Positions 32,860-39,429 of a stretch of DNA of 53,198 nt are shown piece by piece. The notes beneath the pieces are model-generated. The model was not told where the DNA came from, searched no databases, and was given only the letters and a program-made list of their open reading frames with translations. Location: the NCBI RefSeq assembly GCF_023242475.1, contig NZ_JALJFG010000044.1, positions 1-53,198 on the forward strand, given 5' to 3'. Position numbers and translations under genes: made by a program. The first letter of the stretch is position 1. Every line of letters begins with the position of its first letter. The DNA is from Pseudomonas sp. MWU15-20650. Lineage in GTDB: Bacteria; Pseudomonadota; Gammaproteobacteria; Pseudomonadales; Pseudomonadaceae.

Positions 32860-33207
32860 CTCGGTCAACATGTGGGAGGGGGCTTGCTCCCGATTACAGT
32901 GGGTCAGCTAAGAACAAGCTGGCTGCTCCACCGCTATCGGGAGCAAGCCCCCTCCCACATTTGTTTGGCGGTGTGCCTGTCAGACCACCAACGACAGCTG
33001 CATGCTAAAGTACTGCTTGACCGGCCAGCCCCATGCATCAGATGGGCGAGTACCAAAAACCGGCGCCTGACTCGGTCAACATGTGGGAGGGGGCTTGCTC
33101 CCGATTGCAGTGGGTCAGCTAAGAACAAGCTGGCTGATCCACCGCTATCGGGAGCAAGCCCCCCTCCCACATTTGTTTGGCGGTGTGCCTGTCAGACCAC
33201 CAACGAC
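32830..33207. repeat. Duplicated REP doublet with copied alaC and gntP gene ends
   Basis: Two units with a period of 211 bp. Each begins with the end of alaC (GATGGGC-AGTACC at 32830 and 33041, then ACTCGGTCAACATGTGGGAG), has an inverted REP doublet (GTGGGAGGGGGCTTGCTCCC to GGGAGCAAGCCCCCTCCCAC around a GGTCAGCTAAGAACAAGCTGGCTG core), and ends with GTGTGCCTGTCAGACCACC, the 3' end of the convergent gluconate permease gene. Between the units is a decayed gntP piece (AAGTACTGCTTGACCGGCCAG, 33009-33029) lacking about 80 bp present in the real gene. The whole convergent intergenic region was duplicated with both gene tails. Confidence 0.88.
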
Positions 33208-34544
33208 AGCAGCATGATGAAGATCAGCGCCACCACCGACAGAATGGTCTCCATCGCCGTCCAGGTCTTGAACGTCTCGGCCACGGTCATGTTGAAGTAC
33301 TGCTTGACCAGCCAGAACCCCGCATCGTTGACGTGAGACAACACCAACGACCCCGCCCCTGTCGCCAACACCAGCAGTTCACGATTCACACCCGGAATCA
33401 TCCCGACGACCGGCACCACGATGCCGGCACCGGTAATGGTCGCCACGGTGGCAGAACCGGTGGCCACACGAATCACCGCTGCGACCAGCCAGGCCAGCAG
33501 GATCGGGTTGATCTGCGCGTTGACCGCCATATGGCCGATCACATCACCCACGCCGCTGGTCACCAGCATCTGCTTGAAACCACCGCCGGCGCCGATGATC
33601 AGGATGATCGCGGCGGTCGGTGCCAGGCTGGCGTCGAGCAGCTTGAGGATTTGCTTGGAATGGATGCCCTGGCGATGGCCAAAGGTGTACAGCGACAGCA
33701 GCAAGGCCAGCAGCAGCGCGGTGATCGGGTGGCCGATCATGTCCATCCAGTTGCGGATGGCGTGGCCGTCCGGCAGCGCGACATCAGCAAAGGTCTTGAG
33801 CAGCATCAGAAACACCGGCAGCAGCACGGTGATCAAGGTAATGCTGAAACTCGGCAGGTTTTTCGACTCTGGCTCACGGGCCAGTTGATCCACCAGTTCC
33901 TGGGACGGGTTACCCGGGATGTACTTGGCGATAAACGTGCCGAAGATCGGGCCGGCAATAATGGCGGTCGGCAGCGCGACAATCAGGCCGTACAGGATGG
34001 TCTTGCCGATGTCCGCGCCAAACACGCCGATAGCCAGCAGCGGGCCCGGGTGCGGTGGCACCAGGCCGTGTACCGCCGACAGGCCGGCGAGCAGCGGGAT
34101 GCCGATCTTGATCAGCGACACGCCAGTACGGCGCGCCACGATAAACACCAGCGGGATCAGCAGCACAAAGCCGATCTCGAAGAACAGCGGGATGCCCACC
34201 AGGAATGCGGCAAACATCATGGCCCACTGGACCTTTTCCTTGCCGAAAGCGCGGATCAGGGTCTGGGCAATCTGATCGGCGCCGCCGGATTCAGCCATCA
34301 TCTTGCCGAGCATCGTGCCCAGCGCGAGGATGATGCCGACAAAGCCGAGCACCCCGCCGAAACCGTCCTGGAACGCCTTGATGATCTTGTCCACGGGCAT
34401 GCCCGAGGTCAGGCCGAGGAAGCCGGCCGCGATGATCAGTGCAATGAACGGGTGGACCTTGAACTTGGTGATCAAGAAGATCAGCCCGATGATAGTGACC
34501 ACTGCATCTAGCAGCAGATAAGACTCTTGGGACATGCCAAACAT
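33192..34544 (-). CDS. Gluconate permease (GntP family)
   Basis: 450 residues, hydrophobic throughout, with 12-14 predicted membrane helices. Typical GntP blocks: FKVHPFIALIIAAGFLGLTSGMP, GFGGVLGFVGIILALGTMLGKMMAESGGA, GIPLFFEIGFVLLIPL, GLVPPHPGPLLAIGVFGADIG, ATGSATVATITGAGIV and LSHVNDAGFWLVKQYF. It imports gluconate with a proton. It is transcribed after gntK on the minus strand with an 84-bp gap that contains its own GATAGCGCTATC operator. ATG 34544 or 34535 could be the start. Its 3' end lies in the duplicated REP region. Confidence 0.93.
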   Translation of the reverse strand: MFGMSQESYLLLDAVVTIIGLIFLITKFKVHPFIALIIAAGFLGLTSGMPVDKIIKAFQDGFGGVLGFVGIILALGTMLGKMMAESGGADQIAQTLIRAFGKEKVQWAMMFAAFLVGIPLFFEIGFVLLIPLVFIVARRTGVSLIKIGIPLLAGLSAVHGLVPPHPGPLLAIGVFGADIGKTILYGLIVALPTAIIAGPIFGTFIAKYIPGNPSQELVDQLAREPESKNLPSFSITLITVLLPVFLMLLKTFADVALPDGHAIRNWMDMIGHPITALLLALLLSLYTFGHRQGIHSKQILKLLDASLAPTAAIILIIGAGGGFKQMLVTSGVGDVIGHMAVNAQINPILLAWLVAAVIRVATGSATVATITGAGIVVPVVGMIPGVNRELLVLATGAGSLVLSHVNDAGFWLVKQYFNMTVAETFKTWTAMETILSVVALIFIMLLSLVV

Positions 34545-34601
34545 GGGGGGTCTCTCCTGTTTGTTGTTGTTATTAAAGCGGGTGTTGAATTTTTCGCCGG
34601 G

Positions 34602-34613
34602 GATAGCGCTATC
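34602..34613. promoter_or_regulatory. GntR operator, gntP upstream
   Basis: GATAGCGCTATC is a perfect 12-bp palindrome centred on the CG step usual in LacI-family operators. It lies 57 bp before the gntP start, in the gap between gntK and gntP. The same AGCGCT core recurs before gntK and gntR. Confidence 0.75.
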
Positions 34614-34628
34614 TGTTCCGGCAAAAAA

Positions 34629-35162
34629 TCAGTGAGTAGGTTCAAAGCCGTGCTGGAGCCACCAGGCATGGGCCTGCTTGGCCAACGCCTCGACGCTGTC
34701 TTCGCTGGCGTTGAGCGCCAGGGTCAGCGGCTCGCCCACCGGTGACTCAAGGGTGGCGAACTGGCTGTCGATCAGGCTCGCCGGCATGAAATGGCCGGGG
34801 CGATGGGACACACGATCGGCGGCCACCGTGCGGGTCAGTTCCAGAAATACAAAGCCCAGGCCCGGCGCGGCTTCGCGCAGGTGGTCGCGGTACTTCTTTT
34901 TCAGGGCTGAACAGGTGAGCACCGGATGTTCGCCGGCCTTGAGCGAGCGGCGCAGTTCATCGCAGAGGATATCGAGCCAGCCGGCACGGTCATCATCGTT
35001 GAGGGGGTGGCCAGCGCTCATTTTTTCAATGTTGGCGGCGGGGTGAAAGCTGTCGCCTTCAATCGCGGTGGCGCCGTTCAAGCGGCACAAGGCTGCGCTG
35101 ACACTGGACTTGCCACAGCCGGAAACACCCATGATGACCAGGGCGGTAACAGGTTGACTCAT
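34629..35162 (-). CDS. gntK: Gluconokinase
   Basis: 177 residues from ATG 35162 (MSQPVTALVIMGVSG; TGAGGTG upstream). The P-loop is GVSGCGKSS at about 12-20, followed by FIEGDSFHP-like GATAIEGDSFHPAANIEKM, DDRAGWLDIL, TCSALKKKYRDHLR and RPGHFMPASLIDSQFATLE, all standard for thermoresistant GntK. It phosphorylates gluconate to 6-phosphogluconate, feeding the Entner-Doudoroff pathway. Together with gntP and gntR it forms the gluconate-use locus. Confidence 0.95.
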   Translation of the reverse strand: MSQPVTALVIMGVSGCGKSSVSAALCRLNGATAIEGDSFHPAANIEKMSAGHPLNDDDRAGWLDILCDELRRSLKAGEHPVLTCSALKKKYRDHLREAAPGLGFVFLELTRTVAADRVSHRPGHFMPASLIDSQFATLESPVGEPLTLALNASEDSVEALAKQAHAWWLQHGFEPTH

Positions 35163-35180
35163 GAAACACCTCAGGACGCA

Positions 35181-35192
35181 GATAGCGCTACC
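35181..35192. promoter_or_regulatory. GntR operator, gntK upstream
   Basis: GATAGCGCTACC, 19 bp before the gntK start, differs from the gntP palindrome at one position. Read with its right flank it gives AGCGCTA-C-CTT-T-GC, close to the reversed form of the AC-N-AAG-N-TAGCGCT consensus I recall for P. aeruginosa GntR. Confidence 0.7.
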
Positions 35193-35332
35193 TTTGCACG
35201 CTGTAAGGCTAGTGCAAAAACAGGCTTTTCCCGCGCCAACTTGTCTTTTTTTATGGAGTGACGCGTGCATCCGCCCCAACGGTTTGAACAGGATCAGGCA
35301 ACCCAACGTTCAAGAATTTGCAGCCTTTTGGA

Positions 35333-35344
35333 GACAGCGCTACC
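35333..35344. promoter_or_regulatory. GntR operator, gntR upstream
   Basis: GACAGCGCTACC with right flank TTAGT gives AGCGCTA-C-CTT-A-GT, an exact match to the reversed AC-N-AAG-N-TAGCGCT consensus as I recall it. It lies 35 bp before the gntR start, implying autorepression. Confidence 0.7.
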
Positions 35345-35378
35345 TTAGTGCCTCGATTTTTGTTTGGCAAGCCGCCTG

Positions 35379-36407
35379 ATGACCTCCAAGAACGATAAAA
35401 ATACCCGCACAACGGGCCGCCCTACCCTTAATGAAGTCGCCCGCCTGGCCGGCGTCAGCCCGATTACCGCCTCCCGCGCACTACGTGGCATTAGCACCGT
35501 GGCCACCGAACTGGTGGAAAAGGTGCAGCACGCCGCCGCCGAACTCAACTACGTGGTCAACCCCGCCGCCCGCGCCCTGGCCTCGGCCCAAAGCCATTCG
35601 GTGGTGGTGCTGGTGCCGTCGTTGTCCAACCTGCTGTTTATCGAAACCCTGGAAGCCATCCACCAGGTGCTGCGGCCCAAGGGCTTTGAAGTGCTGATCG
35701 GCAACTCCCACTATTCACGCGACGAAGAAGAGAACCTGCTGCGTAACTACATGGCCTACCAGCCACGGGGTTTACTGCTGACCGGGTTTGACCGCACCGA
35801 AAGCGCACGACGGATGGTCGAGACCAGCAATGTGCCCTGCGTGTACATGATGGACCTGGACCCCAACGCCGGTGTGAACTGCGTAGGTTTCTCGCAATTG
35901 AACGCAGGTGAAACGGCAGCGGCGCACTTGCTGTCCCGTGGGCGCAAGCACCTGGCCTATATCGGCGCGCAGCTGGACCAACGTACGCTGCTGCGGGGCG
36001 AAGGTTTCCGCCGGGCCTTGCAGCAGGCCGGCATGTACGACCCGGCGCTGGAGTTACTCACACCGCGCCCCTCGTCCGTGGGCCTGGGGGGCGAGTTGTT
36101 CTTGCAGTTACTGGCCAGCCACCCGGAGGTGGATGCCATCTTCTTCGGCAACGACGACCTGGCCCAGGGTGCGTTGCTCGAGGCCCTGCGCCATGGCATC
36201 AAGGTGCCGGAGCGAGTGGCGGTGCTGGGCTTCAACGACTTGCCCGCCTCCTCGTTCATGGTGCCGCGCTTGAGCAGCATCAGCACCCCCCGCGAAGCCA
36301 TTGGCCGGCGGGCGGCGGAGCATTTATTGACGATCATGGCAGGCAACAAGATCGCCAAGCCGGTGGTGGATATGGGGTTTGAGTTGCAGGTGCGCGAGAG
36401 CACCTGA
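35379..36407 (+). CDS. gntR: LacI-family gluconate repressor
   Basis: 342 residues from ATG 35379 (MTSKNDKNTRT). The LacI helix-turn-helix and hinge are PTLNEVARLAGVSPITASRALRG and NYVVNPAARALAS. The periplasmic-binding-protein-like domain carries VVVLVPSLSNLLFIETLEAI, PRGLLLTGFDRTES, CVYMMDLDPN, HLAYIGAQLDQRT and DAIFFGNDDLAQGALLEAL. It is divergent from gntK, and AGCGCT-centred operators precede gntR, gntK and gntP. It likely represses all three until gluconate or 6-phosphogluconate binds. Confidence 0.93.
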   Translation: MTSKNDKNTRTTGRPTLNEVARLAGVSPITASRALRGISTVATELVEKVQHAAAELNYVVNPAARALASAQSHSVVVLVPSLSNLLFIETLEAIHQVLRPKGFEVLIGNSHYSRDEEENLLRNYMAYQPRGLLLTGFDRTESARRMVETSNVPCVYMMDLDPNAGVNCVGFSQLNAGETAAAHLLSRGRKHLAYIGAQLDQRTLLRGEGFRRALQQAGMYDPALELLTPRPSSVGLGGELFLQLLASHPEVDAIFFGNDDLAQGALLEALRHGIKVPERVAVLGFNDLPASSFMVPRLSSISTPREAIGRRAAEHLLTIMAGNKIAKPVVDMGFELQVREST

Positions 36408-36466
36408 GCGTCGAGCTGAACGCAATCAATGTGGTGTCCACAGAATCAGCACCTGGCACAGATCCC

Positions 36467-36503
36467 CTGTGGGAGCGGGCTTGCTCGCGAAGGCGGTGGG
36501 TCA
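36467..36503. repeat. Single REP element
   Basis: CTGTGGGAGCGGGCTTGCTC followed by GCGAAGGCGGTGGGTCAG is the other common Pseudomonas REP variant, found 60 bp after gntR. It differs from the GTGGGAGGGGG type used in the tandem arrays of this window. From here to about 36740 I see no gene or clear signal. Confidence 0.8.
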
Positions 36504-36740
36504 GTCAATCAATCTCTAACTGAACCACCTGAAACTCAGAATTCCTACGTAATCGTGTAAGAGCAGTCAGAGCGCTGTGGGACGCCTGTAGGAAGTGCCT
36601 GACATTGCAGTAAGCGCCTTGCTCCGCTGCCTACGCTTACGTCAGAATCCGCCGGCTTGTGCGCCTCGGTGGCGGTCTCTAAGGTTTGACGGTCGCTGAA
36701 TTTCTCGGTGATCGGGTTTAGTAGCCCGAGTTCGGTCACT

Positions 36741-36860
36741 CTAAGTGCATAAGTCTGCCCGCGTTAATGGCGGCTGTGCGTAGGGCACTTTCGGGTGCGC
36801 CGGCTTTGAGTGTCCACCGGTCTACTAACCTGCGTACAGTTGCCACCCTCGTTTAGTAGC
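36741..36860 (+). ncRNA. Structured leader upstream of the DUF6124 gene
   Basis: Two hairpins can be drawn in the 150 bp before the DUF6124 start. GGCAC (36784-36788) pairs with GTGC-CC after a TTTCGG-type loop, and CTACTAA (36822-36828) pairs perfectly with TTAGTAG (36853-36859) across a 24-base loop. No ORF in the stretch looks coding. It could be a 5' leader that controls the small gene, or simply a promoter region with dyads. There is no Rfam motif that I recognise. Confidence 0.35.
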
Positions 36861-36892
36861 GATACGGCGGCAGCCCATTCCTGGATGCTCTA

Positions 36893-37132
36893 ATGATCAA
36901 ACAAATCGATACGCCGCCAACCACCCTCTTCACGCTCATCCCCGATATCTCCACCGAAACCCTACTGGCCAACAGCTACGAAACCGTCTGCTGCGTCAGC
37001 ACCCTGCTGCTTGACCTGTCCGATGAACTCACCGGTAAACATCGCGATGTGGCCCTGGCCATTCATCAATTGAGCGAGCTGAGCGTATTGCTGGTGGGCA
37101 AAGCCATGGACCAGCAAGTACCGCTGGCCTAG
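36893..37132 (+). CDS. DUF6124 family protein, short form
   Basis: 79 residues. The core TTLFTLIPDISTETLLANSYET, LLLDLSDELTGKHRDVALAIHQLSELSVLLVGKAM matches DUF6124 proteins, which are common and multi-copy in Pseudomonas. The usual members start with an extra 30-40 residues (MFKVTPNPPE-like and a helical segment), which are missing here; the frame starts at MIKQIDTPP. I cannot tell whether this is a natural short form or a 5' truncation. Function unknown. No clear Shine-Dalgarno precedes ATG 36893 (GGATGCTCTA only). An inverted repeat follows the gene. Confidence 0.75.
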   Translation: MIKQIDTPPTTLFTLIPDISTETLLANSYETVCCVSTLLLDLSDELTGKHRDVALAIHQLSELSVLLVGKAMDQQVPLA

Positions 37133-37139
37133 TAGCAAG

Positions 37140-37188
37140 GGGAGGCTCGGGCCAATAAGCACATCAGTCTGATCTAAGGCAGCCTCCC
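37140..37188 (+). terminator. Possible terminator after DUF6124
   Basis: GGGAGGCT (37140-37147) is complementary to AGCCTCCC (37181-37188) across a 33-base loop, starting eight bases after the stop codon. The run GTATTT follows, with no good T tract, so termination is plausible but weak. Confidence 0.45.
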
Positions 37189-37290
37189 GTATTTCCCAAC
37201 CTGGAGGACAGACGAGAGTCGACCAAATCGCCCTCTCCTTTCAACAGGCGGTCGTCAATGTACGCAACCACTCGTCAGTCGACACATAAA

Positions 37291-37308
37291 ACTGTCATAA
37301 ATGACAGT
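37291..37308. promoter_or_regulatory. 18-bp dyad ACTGTCA-N4-TGACAGT (site 1)
   Basis: ACTGTCATAAATGACAGT is a perfect palindrome 76 bp before the broken gene at 37385. A TAAATA hexamer at 37332-37337 could be the -10, which would place the dyad at an activator position. The outer frame also fits CTGT-N8-ACAG, the LexA pattern, but the inner bases do not resemble known LexA sites. A sister site lies at 38788. Confidence 0.7.
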
Positions 37309-37384
37309 AGACCCGCACTGTGTATGCGGCCTAAATATTAGGCGCAGCACCCTCGTTTGCTCATTGTTCTCAAGGAGATTCATC

Positions 37385-37798
37385 ATGAATTTGCCCAATA
37401 AAATCACTGGTTTCCTAAAAGAGGCTAACCAGAGTTTTGATTCTCACAACATTCTCCACTTAAACACCTTCCCCGGCACAAAAAACACCACACTGGCGTT
37501 CATACAGGACAGCCATTTTATTGCATTTTAAATAGATAAAAACCTCGTAGCAGGCACCTATAAACTTTCCCATTCAAAAAAGCAGGAACATGTTCAAGTT
37601 ATTTATAACAAGCCTAATCCGAATGGAGGCTTGTATCAATATCCGGCCATCTCGGGAACATTTGAAATCGTCAACAACGAAAACAATATCCTTGATGCAA
37701 AATTTGCCTTCGAAGCCGCCAACGCCGACGACCCAAACGACATTATTACCGTCGAAAGTGGCGTGTACTACATTAACGATTTCAATGCTCCTGAATAA
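37385..37798 (+). pseudogene. AT-rich small gene with in-frame stop, unknown family
   Basis: An open frame from ATG 37385 (CTCAAGGAGATTCATC before it) reads MNLPNKITGFLKEANQSF to SHFIAF at residue 48. TAA at 37529-37531 interrupts it, then the same frame continues without another stop for 88 codons to TAA 37796: IDKNLVAGTYKLSHSKKQ, YNKPNPNGGLYQYPAISGTF, ILDAKFAFEAANADD, SGVYYINDFNAPE. The second part has normal protein composition, so the full gene was about 137 codons and has been stopped by one nonsense mutation (or a sequencing error). The protein looks like a beta-rich single domain with no signal peptide. AT-rich unlike its neighbours, which suggests transfer. I do not recognise the family. 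Confidence 0.75.
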
Positions 37799-37940
37799 CC
37801 GCTCACACCACCATCCACTTGAAGGCAGCACTGCGCCTGGTCAGGCAGGTGCTTGCCTTTTCTGACCTCTGCCCAACCTCGCTATAGCTCCCAAACGTCT
37901 GGTAAATTACCCCTGTCACTCATGATCGCAGGGAAGCTCA

Positions 37941-38573
37941 ATGGCACACTCACTGAAAATCCTGGGCCGCACCTCCTCCATCAACGTGCGCAAAGTACTG
38001 TGGACCTGCCAGGAACTGGGCATCGACTATGTGCGCGAAGACTGGGGCATAGGCTTCAAGCCCACTCAATCCCCCGATTTCCTCGCCTTGACCCCCAACG
38101 CTCAGGTGCCGGTGCTGATCGACGACCATGGCGTACTGTGGGAGTCCAATACCATCTGTCGCTACCTTGTCGGCCTCTATCAGCGCCATGACCTCCTACC
38201 CATCGAGCCAGCACCACGGGCCCGCGTCGAGCAATGGATTGACTGGCAAGCCGTCGAACTCAACCGTGCTTGGGGCGACGCATTCACCGCGCTGGTGCGC
38301 AATAATCCGGACGGCCTGGATGCAACGCAGATCGCCGCAGCAGTACAATCCTGGAACGATAAAATGGGCATTCTGGAGCAGCAGTTGATTAAAACAGGCG
38401 CCTATGTGGCCGGCGATGACTTCACACTCGCCGATATACTTATCGGCCTCTCGGTGCATCGTTGGCAGGTGTCCCCCATGGAGCGTCCACCCTACCCCGC
38501 CATTGCCGCCTACTATCAGCGGCTCAGCCAGCATAGCGGTTTCCAGATGTTCGCCCTCGACGGCCATAACTAA
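37941..38573 (+). CDS. Glutathione S-transferase
   Basis: 210 residues. The thioredoxin-like half has LKILGRTSSINVRKVLWTCQELGIDY, NAQVPVLIDDHGVLWESNTICRYL with the cis-Pro and the SNTI glutathione-binding motif. The helical half has VEQWIDWQAVELNRAWGDAF and YVAGDDFTLADILIGLSVHRW with the conserved capping Asp. The catalytic residue is probably Ser in TSSINVRK. It lies between the two disrupted AT-rich genes but is itself closer to normal composition. Substrate unknown. An intrinsic terminator follows. Confidence 0.92.
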   Translation: MAHSLKILGRTSSINVRKVLWTCQELGIDYVREDWGIGFKPTQSPDFLALTPNAQVPVLIDDHGVLWESNTICRYLVGLYQRHDLLPIEPAPRARVEQWIDWQAVELNRAWGDAFTALVRNNPDGLDATQIAAAVQSWNDKMGILEQQLIKTGAYVAGDDFTLADILIGLSVHRWQVSPMERPPYPAIAAYYQRLSQHSGFQMFALDGHN

Positions 38574-38588
38574 GTACGCAAAAATTAT

Positions 38589-38628
38589 AAAGACCCGGAT
38601 CACTCGACTTGATCATTGCGGGTCTTTT
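38589..38628 (+). terminator. Intrinsic terminator after GST
   Basis: AAAGACCC (38589-38596) pairs with GGGTCTTT (38620-38627) and a T run follows. The loop contains a smaller GATCACTCGACTTGATC dyad, which can extend the stem. Confidence 0.8.
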
Positions 38629-38787
38629 GCCAACAAGCTGAAGCGCTTGAGCTTGATTAAAAGCCTTTATTAATCATTACAAAAATCAGTTAAATGAACT
38701 TACTAACAAATGGCGAAAACTTAATTTTAAGTGGCACACCCATACGCATCAAACCCACCATAATAAACGATCAACGCAGCAGACCAC

Positions 38788-38805
38788 ACTGTCAACCTTG
38801 ACAGT
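38788..38805. promoter_or_regulatory. 18-bp dyad ACTGTCA-N4-TGACAGT (site 2)
   Basis: ACTGTCAACCTTGACAGT is a perfect palindrome with the same 7-base arms and the same 4-base spacer as site 1 (37291). It lies 70 bp before ATG 38876 of a second broken AT-rich gene, almost the same distance as at site 1 (76 bp). No third copy was found in the window. A common regulator for both genes is inferred. Confidence 0.7.
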
Positions 38806-38875
38806 TGACGCTCTATTCACCCCGCCTTACCCTCAACGCTCACCGCTAAAAAACAAGTACAGCGAGGGCTAGACA

Positions 38876-39306
38876 ATGTTATTTATAAAACCGAAACACA
38901 AACTATCTACAGGCCCATAACAGTAGAAAAATCGATATATGGCAACTTCATTGCAGACGATGTTACCTTCTACCAATTTGACTATGGAGACGCACTTTAT
39001 CTACGAGGACGGTTGCACATCAGCACTTCCGACCCAAAAGAATCAGTCGGCATCTCGCTCGGCATTAAATTCAAACCTGGCGACTCCACAGGAGATTTCG
39101 ATCCTGAAGGGAATGTTCCTTTTTCCTCCTACTCCCACCAAACAGGGAACACCACTCGTGTTCACGAGGCAGAAAGCGGCTCCTACAGCGCCACTTTTAT
39201 CGAAGGCGCCCAGCACTTGACTGGAACTGGCACTTTCACTGCAACCGTAGCCGGTGTCTGCCAGGAGTTCAAATACACATTTAATGTTACAGGTTTGGAT
39301 ACTTGA
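38876..39306 (+). pseudogene. AT-rich small gene with one-base frameshift, unknown family
   Basis: ATG 38876 has AGCGAGGGCTAGACA upstream but the frame closes after 14 codons (MLFIKPKHKLSTGP). Another frame continues from 38917 without a stop to 39306: ITVEKSIYGNFIADDVTFYQ, FDYGDALYLRGRLHISTSD, SLGIKFKPGDSTGDFDPEG, GTFTATVAGVCQEFKYTFN, VTGLDT. The two join at GGCCCATAA (38912-38920), where one lost base, probably a C in the C run, explains the break. The restored protein would be about 143 residues, beta-rich, without signal peptide. The rear frame itself has no ATG start before its middle. Family unknown; it shares a GTF...KF/YxF pattern near the end with the gene at 37385. Confidence 0.7.
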
Positions 39307-39429
39307 ATGCTCAATATCCACCGGCTCCCTCCTGATGTGAGAGCCGGCCTATGTCGCAAGCAACTTCACCAGCAGCGGCTCCCGTTAGCCAGCTAAGATT
39401 CCAGGTCATCGCCCCCTGGAAGCTGCCTC

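Noticed and set aside
32860..33190. Insertion sequence between alaC and gntP
   Set aside because: There is no transposase frame or terminal inverted repeats with a target duplication. The repeat is a duplication of local sequence.
36545..36739. 64-residue minus-strand ORF before the DUF6124 gene
   Set aside because: There is no ribosome site and no family match; the region looks like intergenic sequence.
37291..37308. LexA box at site 1
   Set aside because: The outer bases fit CTGT-N8-ACAG, but the sister site at 38788 shares arms extending to ACTGTCA, and the inner bases differ from LexA sites. A separate regulator explains both better.
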